NCBI RefSeq assembly: GCF_021134715.1 | Contig: NC_060023.1 | Coordinates: 1,922,001-1,986,000, forward strand | Direction: 5' to 3' | From: Daphnia pulex | Taxonomy: Eukaryota > Arthropoda > Branchiopoda > Diplostraca > Daphniidae | DNA length: 64,000 bases | In this document: positions 48,896 to 59,297 of the stretch, piece after piece | Position numbering within the stretch: position 1 is the first letter of the stretch | Layout of the letters: every line of letters begins with the position of its first letter | Notes under the pieces: generated by a model | Databases searched by the model: none | The model's input: only the letters and a program-made list of their open reading frames with translations | Told to the model about the DNA's origin: nothing | Translations under genes and position numbers: made by a program

Positions 48896-51150
48896 CGACG
48901 TCGAGGCGGGTGTTGACCGGGCAAATGCCATTTTCTCTATTTGATTTAGTTTTGATTTTAGTTTTATATCCTATAACAAAGTGAGGGGTGGGTGGGAATA
49001 TTTCATCTAGTCGAGTGTGTGATTTATCTTTTTTGCATCATTTTGCATTGAAATGTATACACGCCAATTTATGAATTTTATTTTATAAACTGTAAAAGCC
49101 TTTGGCCCATCCATTTCTCTTATATTATGTCTCTGAAATATCTTAAAAAAATACAATTCAACTTTTTAAAATTAAAGATTTTTGAAATGCGGCACAATTT
49201 CCGGTCGGTTATAGACACACACAACAAATTCCGTTATGAAAATTGTGTGTCGGCGGGCGATTTAATCGTTCAAAAAATATCCGCACCGAGTTAAAGTGCA
49301 ATCAGTGTCGCATACAAAGGGAAAAAATACGCTGATTGTCATAACTGCATAGTACATGGTGTGGGAACTTCCGGTCGGCTCGGATGAGTGTAATATTTAG
49401 TGGGTAAAAAAAATGACAACTCGCAACCAATTTGACCTTATTTTAAAATGAAATGTTTTCGCTCTTGAATAGATTTGAAATTTGTCTGAATTTAGACGTT
49501 CCTGATGGTACACATATTTTTTGACGCGTCGTACATCACTCAGCCCCTTACAATTATAAGCATCTGTAATAAAGAATAATTTGCTTCTACTTCAAAACAG
49601 AAATAAGAAAAGGCGGAGTCCGCTACTTTTAATTTTCGGGTTCTCTATTCTGAAATGGGCGTAGAAAATGTAAAAATGTTTTAACATTATTTTTTAGCTC
49701 CTGTTGTGGCGCGTTCTCAAACAGGAAACTCATTAAGAAGCAGCTCGGACGACGAATATTGTAGAGAAGAATAAGATCGTTAAGGTGTATACAATATAAC
49801 GGTGCCGTCAGCAATTGTTAACATTCAATATAATAAACAGTTGGAGGTTGGCAGTCTCAACAGTCTAAATTCCGAAATGGAAACTTGTATTATAGCAATA
49901 TAACATCTGTATTTAATATCCCCCCAATCTGGTGTAATTAGGTATCTCATTTGCAGATATTAGAAATGACAAAAGGCGTGGTGATGTAATAGTTGTATAA
50001 TTAATTTTGTAAATGGGCTTATATAGTACACATATGTTGTGACCGGAGGGTTTTTGTGTGTCTGTGATGCCGTTAGACAATCAGAGTCAACGACGCCGAT
50101 AAAGTGCCGGGGCTATTCTTTACGGCCGCTCGTTTAAAAAAAGAAAAAAGAAAATTTAGTTACGGCCGATGCGTCGAATAAATGAGCGGAAAAAACAAAA
50201 AACAAAGTTTTTTTGAAATCAACACGCTGCCGGTCTGGCCGCCTTTATTTTTCTTATTTTAAAAAATCATCTTTATAAGAAAAAAGACAAAAACAGATGC
50301 GACATATAAGGATTGAATTTAATAAGGTATATTCTAACTGTTTCATTTTGATGCACGATTGCATTTGTGTTTAGACCCCCCAGAAATTTCAGACTGTTTC
50401 TATGATAGTTTTGAATCCTTTGCGCACATAACACACGGATGACCAAACAAATAAATAACGATTACAATCGCGTCGTTATGATTGATGCGTTTGAATTGTT
50501 TTTCTATCTCTGTGTCTCTCTTGTATATAGTACGTAGGTATACACACAAGGATGGCGGCACTAAATTATTTGGTTTCGAAAATGGGGACAAAGTTGGATG
50601 ACAGCTGGGCCGTGTAGGATATCGGTCACGCTCGGCGTGACCGACGAAAGGGGGTTCTCGGTGTACATACAATATGACGCATCTATTATATCGACTGTAT
50701 AGGCAGAGTATAGTATGTGTAGTACTACTACTATACTAGTACGTGTCGCATCTCTTTCAGAACTCTTTCCGGTTGGATGTTGCGCAACGGTTTTAACTCG
50801 CCGACAAACCTCGTTCCCCCATTTCTCTCCTTTTAACTCGTGATTTATTTGAGTGATCTTTTTACAATCGTCTTCCTAAAAATAGTTGGACGTTTTAAAT
50901 GTTTCCTATTTGTCAGTTTGAGAGTTAAAAAACACAAAACAAAACCGAAGCTTTTATTTAAAAATAGAACCAAAGTATTTTCACTATACATATAACTGGG
51001 GATATGCAAATGTCTGTATAAGGCACACGCCTGTTTAGTATGGCAGCCAGGAAAAAAAATTCAAAACTCAGATCGCGGTGGGTAAATCACGCAGCTGAAT
51101 TACATATTTCGTATGCAAATAGTCTAACTTTCGGGGTTGTCCTTGCGTCG
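48896..51150. other. Intergenic, nothing recognised
   Basis: Presumed 3' UTR of the two-pass membrane protein up to about 49,150 (several AATAAA-like strings), then AT-rich sequence with short chance frames only. Confidence 0.5.
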
Positions 51151-51152
51151 CA

Positions 51153-52541
51153 TTTTCCCCCCCTTAAAGCTGTTGTCACTGTTCCCATACCAATGAATTG
51201 CACACACATATTTCTATGTGGTTTATTACAGTGCATAAATAGCCACGGGATATGTACTGGCGTCGGCATTTCTTTCTTTCGACTTAAAATAAAAAATTCG
51301 ACGCGCTATGCTGCATAAGAAAATCAAATATTTAAATGCCGCGGCGACTCTTGTGCATGCGTGACACAGTTTACACCCAAAGTTATCGAGCCTCTCTCAT
51401 CGTGAAACCCATTCGGATGACTGTAATGGCCTTATAGTATAGAGTGCGTAGAAACTAGAGGATTTTTTGGGAATAAGTGTATACTCGACTGCCTGGCTGC
51501 TCAAAAAGTGTGCAGTGCTGCGCTATTGTTACGGTTTCTTCGTTTCGTTCGCCATGCAAGCTGCTGGATGAGATTATTGTATTTTTTCCTCGTGCGGAAT
51601 TCAACCAAAATAGACTTTGTTGGTTTTGAATGCTTTCTCTATCCTTTTCTATGCTGTGATTTGTTTGAGAATAGAAGAAAACAACTTTCTCCTGTCCATT
51701 CTGTTATTCTTCCTCGTCCGAACCAAACGGCCGGATTTGAATGATTTTAACTTTTATTGCGAAATTGGTTGTTGCCGATTTGACTGTGAGCCAAACAATA
51801 ACACGTAGGCCTACGAATAAGGTTTCGCTATAATGGCGAACTATTTAAAATGTTTAAAAGCTAAAAGCAAAGGTTATTGAAGTGGTATATTAACCTGGGT
51901 GTTAGTACTGGGTGCAAGCTCGTACTTGATTGCTGTGCAGCATTCTGAGTCTTAATTCGACCTCCTTTATAGCGTTACCGAGTGAACGGTAACGGTTGAC
52001 GATCCTCAGGGGGTTAATCGTACGTCCCACCGGAAATCTTCGGAGCGTGTGAACTGCTATAGCAGACAATACTGGGTTTTAATGGGTTACGATCTTTATA
52101 GTTCAGCAGGATGCCTAATTGATCGAAAGTTGAGTTTACAAGTGAATTGAAGAGTAGGAGATTCGTGATGTAGTATATATGATGTATTGATTGGAGGTTA
52201 CAATATGCCAACGATGGTCAATGGACCACCAATTGATATCAAAACTGAATTCAAAACTTGAATCGACTTATTTTCTGTTAGGTTTTTGAACTCTGAAACT
52301 GTTCAGTTGAGATGATCGAAATTTCTACACTTCTAGTCATCTAGCGGTCTTTTCCAAAAGCATACTTCTAAAAAGTTTCAAAGGTATGAGTATGAAAATA
52401 AAATGTAAACGAAAGGGAATTTCAATTATTTTTTATTTCATGGAAATATTAGATAGTAGAATGGAGTTCAGTCAACAGTTTTATACGTGACAAATTATTT
52501 TAAAAATCATTTATTAGGCAACGTCAAGTTTCACAAATAGA
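51153..52541. repeat. Direct duplication, copy 1 (~1.4 kb)
   Basis: Matches 56,270-57,978 in the same orientation over its whole length. Examples are the blocks 'tgtcactgttcccatacca', 'agcgttaccgagtgaacggt' and the end at 'caacgtcaagtttcacaaat'. Divergence is modest. Copy 1 lacks the 311-bp insertion present in copy 2 at 57,270. No conserved open frame was found between the copies. Together the copies flank a unique 3.7 kb core. Confidence 0.88.
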
Positions 52542-52606
52542 GCTTTTTCCATTTGGTTCGTGTAAGTAGAGGGAAAAGTCGTGCGGCTAGTCGACTAGTG
52601 TGCACC

Positions 52607-53732
52607 ATGGCGGGGGATAGCCGAAACTTGCTGCAGACTTTGCTTGATCCGGTCAATCTCCCACGTAAGGCCATGTACTGTAACCTGTCAGGCTGTCAGC
52701 AGCAAAAGTGAAACCTGTTTTATTTCTTAAGTGTTTAAAATGGTAACAGCTTTTTGTTTGATATGTTCAACTTATGAAAAAAAAAGAGGCACTCGGCTCT
52801 TCTTCTTTCAATGAGTTCTTTCTCAATTGAATTACTGTTAATGTTGCATTCTGGCACTTTGAAAAATCTTCGGCGATCTCTTTTTTTTCATCAGTCAAAA
52901 GTCGTGCTTTTTCTTTTCCTTGCAAACGATAGAGTTGGGCCAACGTTTCCTTAATTTCGACAGAGGTATTGTCAATAATTTTATTGGTTTTTGCTATTAC
53001 TGGTTAATACGGACCTATAGTTACGAAACTAATCTCTTTCTTGTTATTGCAGTTTCGAAATTCACAAGCAAGGACGTCCCAAGCAAGCGATTCGTAGCCG
53101 ACCCTCCGAGGTCACTGAACGAGTCAATTGCAAACATCAAGGCGTACGCCACAAAGCTCGTGGACGACGACCGCAACGGTGATATCGAGGACGGTCAGAG
53201 ACAGGGCTGGAAGCTGCTCGAGGTCCTGTTTCAAATTGAGTTCTACGAGCTCACAGGGGCCACTCCACCCTTGGCTTTGCAAAAGGCAAAGCCTAAATCC
53301 AAGTGGGAGATCGCAAAAGCGGAGAAGTTTGAGAAAGAGGCCTTGGCCCTCTTGACTTCAGAACAGAGAGCTAAGTTCGACGAGGACGAAGCCCTCATTC
53401 GGAGAGACAAAGAGGCGCAGAACGCTCTACGACAGGAGGTTCGCGCGGCCAAAAAGAGGAAGTGGGACGCAGTGGAAGAGGCAAAGATACGCCTGGTAGA
53501 GAAGGAAGCGAAAGACAAGCGAGAGGCGTACGAGCGTTCTAAACTTCGTAGGGTTGATCCTCCAGCCTGTCAGGTTAACACGGCAGCCCCAGTCACGGTT
53601 CCGTTTGTTACACCAAGCGGAGACCCGGTTCTACCAGGACACTCCTACCACAACCTGTGGACGGCCATCACCACAAAGACATTCCCTATCCGGAATATAT
53701 ATTCAGATCAACAGTTTTTATATTCGTTTTAG
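52607..53732 (+). CDS. Unrecognised charged protein, two exons (about 246 aa)
   Basis: Exon 1 (52,607-52,664) encodes MAGDSRNLLQTLLDPVNLP and ends in phase 1 at GTAAGG. Exon 2 (53,053-53,732) joins after 'ttattgcag' and reads SKFTSKDVPSKRFV onward. It is richer in G/C than its surroundings. It has a compact N-terminal part (ADPPRSLNESIANIKAYATK; LLEVLFQIEFYEL) and then about 110 residues of Lys/Glu/Ala-rich helix, likely coiled coil (KFEKEALALL, VRAAKKRKWDAVEEAK). The last 20 or so codons after the Thr/Pro-rich LPGHSYHNLW may be read-through past a splice site. I know no family with this layout; a structural or nucleic-acid-binding role is conceivable but unsupported. The intron contains a copied piece of the SecA-like gene. 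Confidence 0.55.
52872..52991 (-). pseudogene. ~120-bp copy of part of the SecA-like gene
   Basis: Matches 59,722-59,851, inside the large gene at the right end, at roughly 85-90 percent by eye. Shared strings include 'tcagtcaaaagtcgtgcttt' and 'gagttgggccaacgtttc'. The copied coding strand is minus. It lies in the intron of the gene at 52,607-53,732, and small indels break the frame. Confidence 0.85.
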
Positions 53733-53751
53733 CTGATCAAATGTGATCATT

Positions 53752-53826
53752 ATGGGGATTCCTCTGTTTTATCAGTGGCTCGTAAAAAAATACCCCTTTA
53801 TTGTCAAGTATATAAATCCAGTGGAG
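53752..53826 (+). pseudogene. Possible first exon of an XRN-type 5'-3' exonuclease
   Basis: Starts MGIPLFYQWLVKKYPFIVKY and ends at a GTAAGT donor after 25 codons. XRN1/XRN2 proteins begin with MGVP-aromatic-W-x(4)-YP of the same spacing, so this may be an XRN-like first exon. No exon with the acidic nuclease motifs follows in the window. The next open stretch (53,899-54,066, RREPIKVFNFF) joins in the wrong phase. It is probably a fragment. Confidence 0.4.
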
Positions 53827-53879
53827 GTAAGTTACAAACACAAAGGCTTCTTTGTTTATAAAGGGTCACTTAGATCTGA

Positions 53880-54296
53880 AACATCAAATTCATTTTGATA
53901 GGTTACCCCTTTATCGACGTGAGCCAATAAAAGTTTTCAACTTCTTCCGAAGTGTGGCCGATGTTGCATCCCCCAAACGTCAACACTACAATATGAAAGA
54001 TTTTTCTCACTTTGAAGGTCTATCTGGAACGGTTTTCCTTTCTAGGCATTGCGTTGAGGCTGGGTGGTAAGTTTTCTTGCCTCAATTGAGATAAATTACT
54101 TTGAAGTTTAATTCTTGTTATTTTTACAGTACAATTGAAACTCCGGTGCAAGGGTTAGAGCCGATTTTTGACTGCCACGTTGTTTGGTATGTGTTTTTTT
54201 TTCTTTTAATTTTTTGGTACAGTAAGTCCTAATTTTTTTTTTTATTAATTTTTTTTTCAGTCTAAGCTATCAAAACTCACAACAGAACGATGAACC
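53880..54296 (+). other. Coding-like exons of unknown identity
   Basis: Open exon-like pieces with plausible splice sites: about 53,902-54,066 (REPIKVFNFFRSVADVA, then FEGLSGTVFLSRHCVEAG), 54,129-54,187 (TIETPVQGLEPIFDCHVV) and a further piece from about 54,261. Reading continues into the repeat-coding stretch. Conserved-looking composition and short introns suggest a real or recently dead gene, but I cannot name it or find its start. Confidence 0.35.
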
Positions 54297-54419
54297 TTGC
54301 ATGGACCAAGTGATTCAGAGAGCAGCCCCAGGCAAAAAAGAAGAAAGAAATCGAGACCTACACCCAGTACTCAGTACCTACACTCACCAACACTCCTGGT
54401 ACTCAGATGCTCAGCGCCA

Positions 54420-54995
54420 AGATGTTCGACGAACGGATGCCAAACGTCCGGTAGCCGAACTTCCGCTCGCCCAACGTCCGGTAGCCCAACGTCCGGTTGC
54501 CGAACGCCCGTTCGACCAACGTCCGGTAGCCAAACTCCCGTTTGTACACGCCCAACGTCCGGTAACCGAAAACTCGTCCGCCCATCGTCCGGTAGCCGAA
54601 CGTCCGTCCGCCCAACGTCCGTCCGCCCAACGTCCGTCCGCCCAACGTCCGGTAGCCCAACGTCCGGTAACCGAAAATCCGTCCGCCCATCGTCCGGTAG
54701 CCGAACGTCCGTTCGCCCAACGTCCGGTTGCCGAACGCCCGTTCGTACACGCCCAACGTACGGTAACCGAAAACCCGTCCGCCCATCGTCCGGTAGTCGA
54801 ACGTCTGTCCGCCCAACGTCCTGTAGCCGAACGTCCGTTTGCCCAACGTCCGGTAGCCCAACGTCCGGTAACCGAAAACCCGTCCTCCCATCATCCGGTA
54901 GCCGAACGTCCGTTCGCCCAACGTACGGTAGCCGAACGTCCGTCCGCCCAACGCCCGTTCACCCAACGTCCGGTTGCCAAACGATCGGATGCTCA
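54420..54995 (+). repeat. Coding minisatellite, 15-bp unit (RPVAE/RPFAQ)
   Basis: About 35 or more units of 15 bp of the type cgtccggtagccgaa and cgtccgttcgcccaa. One plus-strand frame stays open through the array and beyond (54,301-55,101) and gives pentapeptides RPVAE, RPFAQ, RPSAQ and NPSAH. Another plus frame and one minus frame are also open, as expected from a 15-bp period. The array has higher-order structure (a block with 'gtacacgcccaacg' recurs). It is either a repetitive protein domain or a non-coding minisatellite with fortuitous open frames. Confidence 0.75.
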
Positions 54996-55111
54996 TCACG
55001 AAGATGTTCAAGACCCAGATGTTCGACGCCATGATATTCGACGCCCTGAAATGGGAAGAGCTCGATTACCAGGCAAATACCCAGAACCATTCCAAAGATA
55101 AAGTTTATGTT

Positions 55112-56085
55112 TTAACAAGCGATCTCCCACTCAACCGGACCGAAATGGTGGGGGTACTTTTCGGATCGTAATCCGGAAAAGAACTTTACAAATCCGGACT
55201 AGGTCTAATCTGTTCAGAATCGCAAGGCGATTCCAACGGAATTAAGTCCGGATTTTTATCTTTTCCCGTTCACGAGATAATCACGGTTGAAAATCGTGAA
55301 ATATCACGAAAACCCAAAGTCTCCCCGTCCGACTACATCGCTTTTAGCCGTATATTCGGCTTGTAAAAAAAACTAATTGATACAAAATGTAGCCCTTTCA
55401 TCCCTCTTTCAGAATCCAAAAGGATTTTTTATAATTCTTTGAGATGTTTGAGATATCACGATTTTCGTGATACCCCCATTTCGACACATTTTTCAGGCAT
55501 TTCATTCGGCGTTGCCGATTGCCGTATATGTGCTTTTTGCCCCCTTTCCTGTCCACTCCTTCGCTTTTCCCCTGTTTCCTATGTATCAAGGCCTTGTATA
55601 TCGATACAGATGGGACTTGATACATAGGAAACAATGGAAAAAGCGAAGGAGTGGGGGCGAAGTCACATATACGGCAATCGGCAACGCCGAATGAAATGCC
55701 TGAAAAATGTGTCGAAATGGGGGTATCACGAAAATCGTGATATCTCAAACATCTCAAAGAATTATAAAAAATCCTTTTGGATTCTGAAAGAGGGATGAAA
55801 GGGCTACATTTTGTATCAATTAGTTTTTTTTTACAAGCCGAATATACGGCTAAAAGCGATGTAGTCGGACGGGGAGACTTTGGGTTTTCGTGATATTTCA
55901 CGATTTTCAACCGTGATTATCTCGTGAACGGGAAAAGATAAAAATCCGGACTTAATTCCGTTGGAATCGCCTTGCGATTCTGAACAGATTAGACCTAGTC
56001 CGGATTTGTAAAGTTCTTTTCCGGATTACGATCCGAAAAGTACCCCCACCATTTCGGTCCGGTTGAGTGGGAGATCGCTTGTTAA
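55112..56085. mobile_element. Fold-back transposable element, 966 bp, TTAA-flanked
   Basis: A near-perfect inverted repeat occupies almost the whole element. 55,116 onward (CAAGCGATCTCCCACTCAAC) is mirrored at the other end (...GTGGGAGATCGCTTG, ending 56,081). The arms are about 470 bp each around a centre near 55,600, and both flanks carry TTAA. The arms differ by few substitutions and small indels, mostly near the centre. Open frames inside are mirror shadows, not genes. A TTAA target with long inverted repeats fits non-autonomous relatives of piggyBac- or Kolobok-type transposons. The termini are not the usual piggyBac CCC, so I leave the superfamily open. Confidence 0.9.
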
Positions 56086-56269
56086 TAACCAAAGTTTGAT
56101 TCTTGACAAAATTTTTATTTAAATAACCTGTTTGGCATATTCAAGTTTCATTACTTTGGTATCACTCCGATATCGTTTCTTCCCATATTCTACGAAAGTT
56201 AAGCGGAAACATTCCAGTTCGACCTGCTATGCTGTAAATTCAATTTTGTAAGATGACTACTCGGAGCAT

Positions 56270-57978
56270 TTTTCCCTTAAAGCGGTTGTCACTGTTCCCA
56301 TACCAATGAATTGCGGCATTGCGCACACATATTTCTATGTGGTTTATTACAGTGCATAAATAGCCACGGGATATATACTGGCGTCGGCATTTCTTTCTTT
56401 CGACTTAAAATAAAAAATTCGACGCGCTATGCTGCGTAAGAAAATCAAATATTAAAATGCCGGCGACTGTTGTGCATGCGTGACACAGTTTACACCCAAT
56501 GTTATCGAGCCTCTCTCATCGTGAAACCACTTCGGATGACTGTATATAGCTAGCCTAATAGCCTTATAGCTCTAACTATAGGATTTTTTGAGAATAAGTG
56601 TACTCAACTGCCTTGCTGCTCTAAAAGTGTGTGCTATATTGTTACGGTTTCTTCCTTTCGTTCGCCATGCAAGCTGCTGGATGAGATTATTTGATTTTTT
56701 CCTCGTGCGGAATTCCGCCTAAATAGACTTGTTGGTTTTGAATGCTTTCTCTATTATACCCTTAACTTCGTTGTGATTTGTTTGAGAATAGAAGAAAACA
56801 ACTTTCTCCTGTCCATTCTTTTATTCTTCACCGTCCGAACCGAACGACCGGATTTGAATGATTTTGACTTTTATTTCTATTGGTGGTTGCCAGTTCGACT
56901 GTGAGCCGAACAGTCACACGTAAAAGCAATAAGGTTTTGGAAATGGCGAACAATTTAAAAAAATGTTAAAAAGCTAAAAGGAAATGTTATTGAAGTGGTA
57001 TATTAACCTGCTGGGTGTTAGTGGGTGCAAGCTTGTACTTGATTGTGCACCATTCTGGGTCTTAATTCGACCGCCTTTATAGCGTTACCGAGTGAACGGT
57101 AACGGTTGACGATCCTCAGGGGTTAATCGTACGTTCCATCGGAAATCTTCGAAGCGTGAGAGCTACTATAGCAGACAATACTGGGGTTTAATGGGTTACG
57201 ATCTTTATAGTTCAGCAGGTTGCCTAATTGATCGAAAGTTGAGTTTACAAGTGAATTGAAGAGTAGGAGCAGAGCCATAGATGTATGGTTTAACCACTTA
57301 CATGGAAAGGCCTTCCATTGCCTTTTCCCCCTGGAAGTGTTCTGGCCAGACCTTAGTTGCAGAGCCACAGCGGGTGTGTTGGGAAACACATTGTTTTTTT
57401 CCAGTACCAAAATGAACAAAGTTTCAGTAGATGGCCGCTGTTGGCGCTGACAATAAGGTCTAAATCGATACTTAAGCCCATTTTCCCACTTTCGATTCGC
57501 GATATTGGCTGCAACTTTGGGAAAAATTTCCGAGATGAAAATTTAACAGGCAGTGGTTCTACCATACATCTATAACTCTGGTAGGAGATTCGTGATGTAG
57601 TATATATGATGAATTGATTGGAGGTTACATTATGCCAACGATGGTCAATGGGCCAGCACCAATTGATATCAAAACTGAATTCAAAACTTGAATCGACTTA
57701 TTTTCTGTTAGGTTTTTCCGTTTTTGAACTCTGAAAGTGTTCAATTGAGATGTTCGAAATTTCTACACTTCTAGAGTCATCTAGCGGTCTTTTCCAAAAG
57801 CATACTTCAAAATTTCAAAGGTATGGAAATAAAATGAAAAAGAAAGGGAATTTCAATTATTTTTTATTTTATGGAAATATTAGATAGTAGAATGGAGTTT
57901 AGTTAACAGTTTTATCGTTTTATACGTGACAAATTGTTTTTAAAATCATTTATTAGGCAACGTCAAGTTTCACAAATA
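56270..57978. repeat. Direct duplication, copy 2 (~1.4 kb plus insertion)
   Basis: Second copy of 51,153-52,541, same orientation, interrupted by a 311-bp insertion at 57,270-57,580. Small indels elsewhere. No conserved coding frame. Confidence 0.88.
57263..57587. mobile_element. 311-bp hAT-like non-autonomous insertion (MITE)
   Basis: The element is 57,270-57,580. Its ends are CAGAGCCATAGATGTATGGT and, as reverse complement of the other end, CAGAGTTATAGATGTATGGT (18 of 20 match). The direct repeat GTAGGAG flanks it (57,263-57,269 and 57,581-57,587). The next outer base differs, so an 8-bp duplication with one later change is possible. The other copy of the duplication (about 52,149-52,160) reads straight through as 'gaagagtaggagattcg', which is the empty site. 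CAGAG-type ends and a 7-8 bp TSD point to the hAT superfamily. Confidence 0.88.
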
Positions 57979-58178
57979 AGCAATTTGGCATCACTCCGAT
58001 GTTTTTGCTTCTCGTTTTCATTTGCTTAACCTTAAGTTAAGCGGGAAAGATCTAATAGTTGCGAATGTGGTCTGTCCGAAAACTAATTAATTAGCCTTCC
58101 TACACAGTATGGTCCATGGTGCTTGACAAGAAAAAGCCATTTTAATTGTCTAGACTGAGAGTCTGTCCACGTAAATTT

Positions 58179-58645
58179 TCATCGTTCCTCGATGCCATAT
58201 TGTAAAACCCTATCAGTCTGTTATCCACGAGTTCCCTGTCAGCAAACATCCACCCATCCACTATAGTCTTACAAGGTATGTATTGGTTTCTATACTAAAA
58301 AATAAGTAATTTATAAGAATATCCATATTACCTAAAAGGTTTGAAGCAGCAAGGAGATATGTTCGTAAAGACTGTCCATCACAGACCAACACTAAGAGGT
58401 CCACATAATTTTTCATCGTTCCTCAATGCCATATTGTAAAATCCTATGAGTGAGTTCCCCGTCAGCAAACATCCGCCCATCCACTATATAGTCTTTTACT
58501 CTTTCGGTATGTATTGGTTTCTATACTCAAAAATAAGCAATTTATTAGAGTATATACATTATCTAATAGGCTCACACTCCTCACAGCAGCAAGGAGATAT
58601 GTTTGTAAAGACTGTCCAACACAGACTAACACCCACTAACGATTT
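58179..58645. repeat. Tandem ~230-bp repeat, two copies plus a partial third
   Basis: Copies at about 58,179-58,411 and 58,412-58,645, both starting 'ttttcatcgttcctc'. Both contain 'catccactata', a donor-like 'ggtatgtattggtttctata' and 'agcaaggagatatgtt'. A diverged partial copy is at about 59,047-59,185. Each unit looks like exon-intron-exon with a GTATGT donor, but no continuous reading frame links them. Confidence 0.75.
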
Positions 58646-59297
58646 AATGTGTGCCTAAGATTCTAACTGGTGGTCAACAAATCTATTTAAACATCCTGAA
58701 ACAGGTATTATGTTGTCATGTAAAGAAACAAAATAAAAGTGCTTTGATTACTAATGTTTCCTGTAGTATGAACCAATTTCTGGTATTTTTAAATCAGATC
58801 TTTCTGCTGTCATTGTCTTCAACGATGGGAGGCACATTCTCTATTAAGACTACTATAAAGGTTAAGATTCCTATTTTTTCAGATTATGTGTATTCCTATA
58901 ATCACAGCTGCCCTTAACTACTACACTGAAGCTCCAAAGAAATATTATTAGCCACAGCAGCTTAATTTGTATTGAGCATGGTGAAGCATTGCAAAATATA
59001 TTAATTTGTTCTTATTTGTTACAGTATTATTCTGGATTGCCTGCCGGATCTACCCATCCACTATGGTTATTCGGTATGTATTGGTTTCTCTTTCAGAGTA
59101 ATCAAAAACAAATAATTTATTCGAGTATCTAACAGATTTCTGTAATTTTTTTTATTAGAGTAATTGCAGTAAAGACTGTTGCTACAGAGACAGAAAAAAC
59201 CGGACCGGTACATAATGATTCTACCCTCAAAATGGATTCTAAGGTAAGACAACAGTTAAAATATCGATTCTAGACATTACAGGAAGCGGTTGACAGT

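Noticed and set aside
55398-55910. 170-codon minus frame in the fold-back element
   Set aside because: It spans the centre of the palindrome and mirrors itself; no domain, not a gene.
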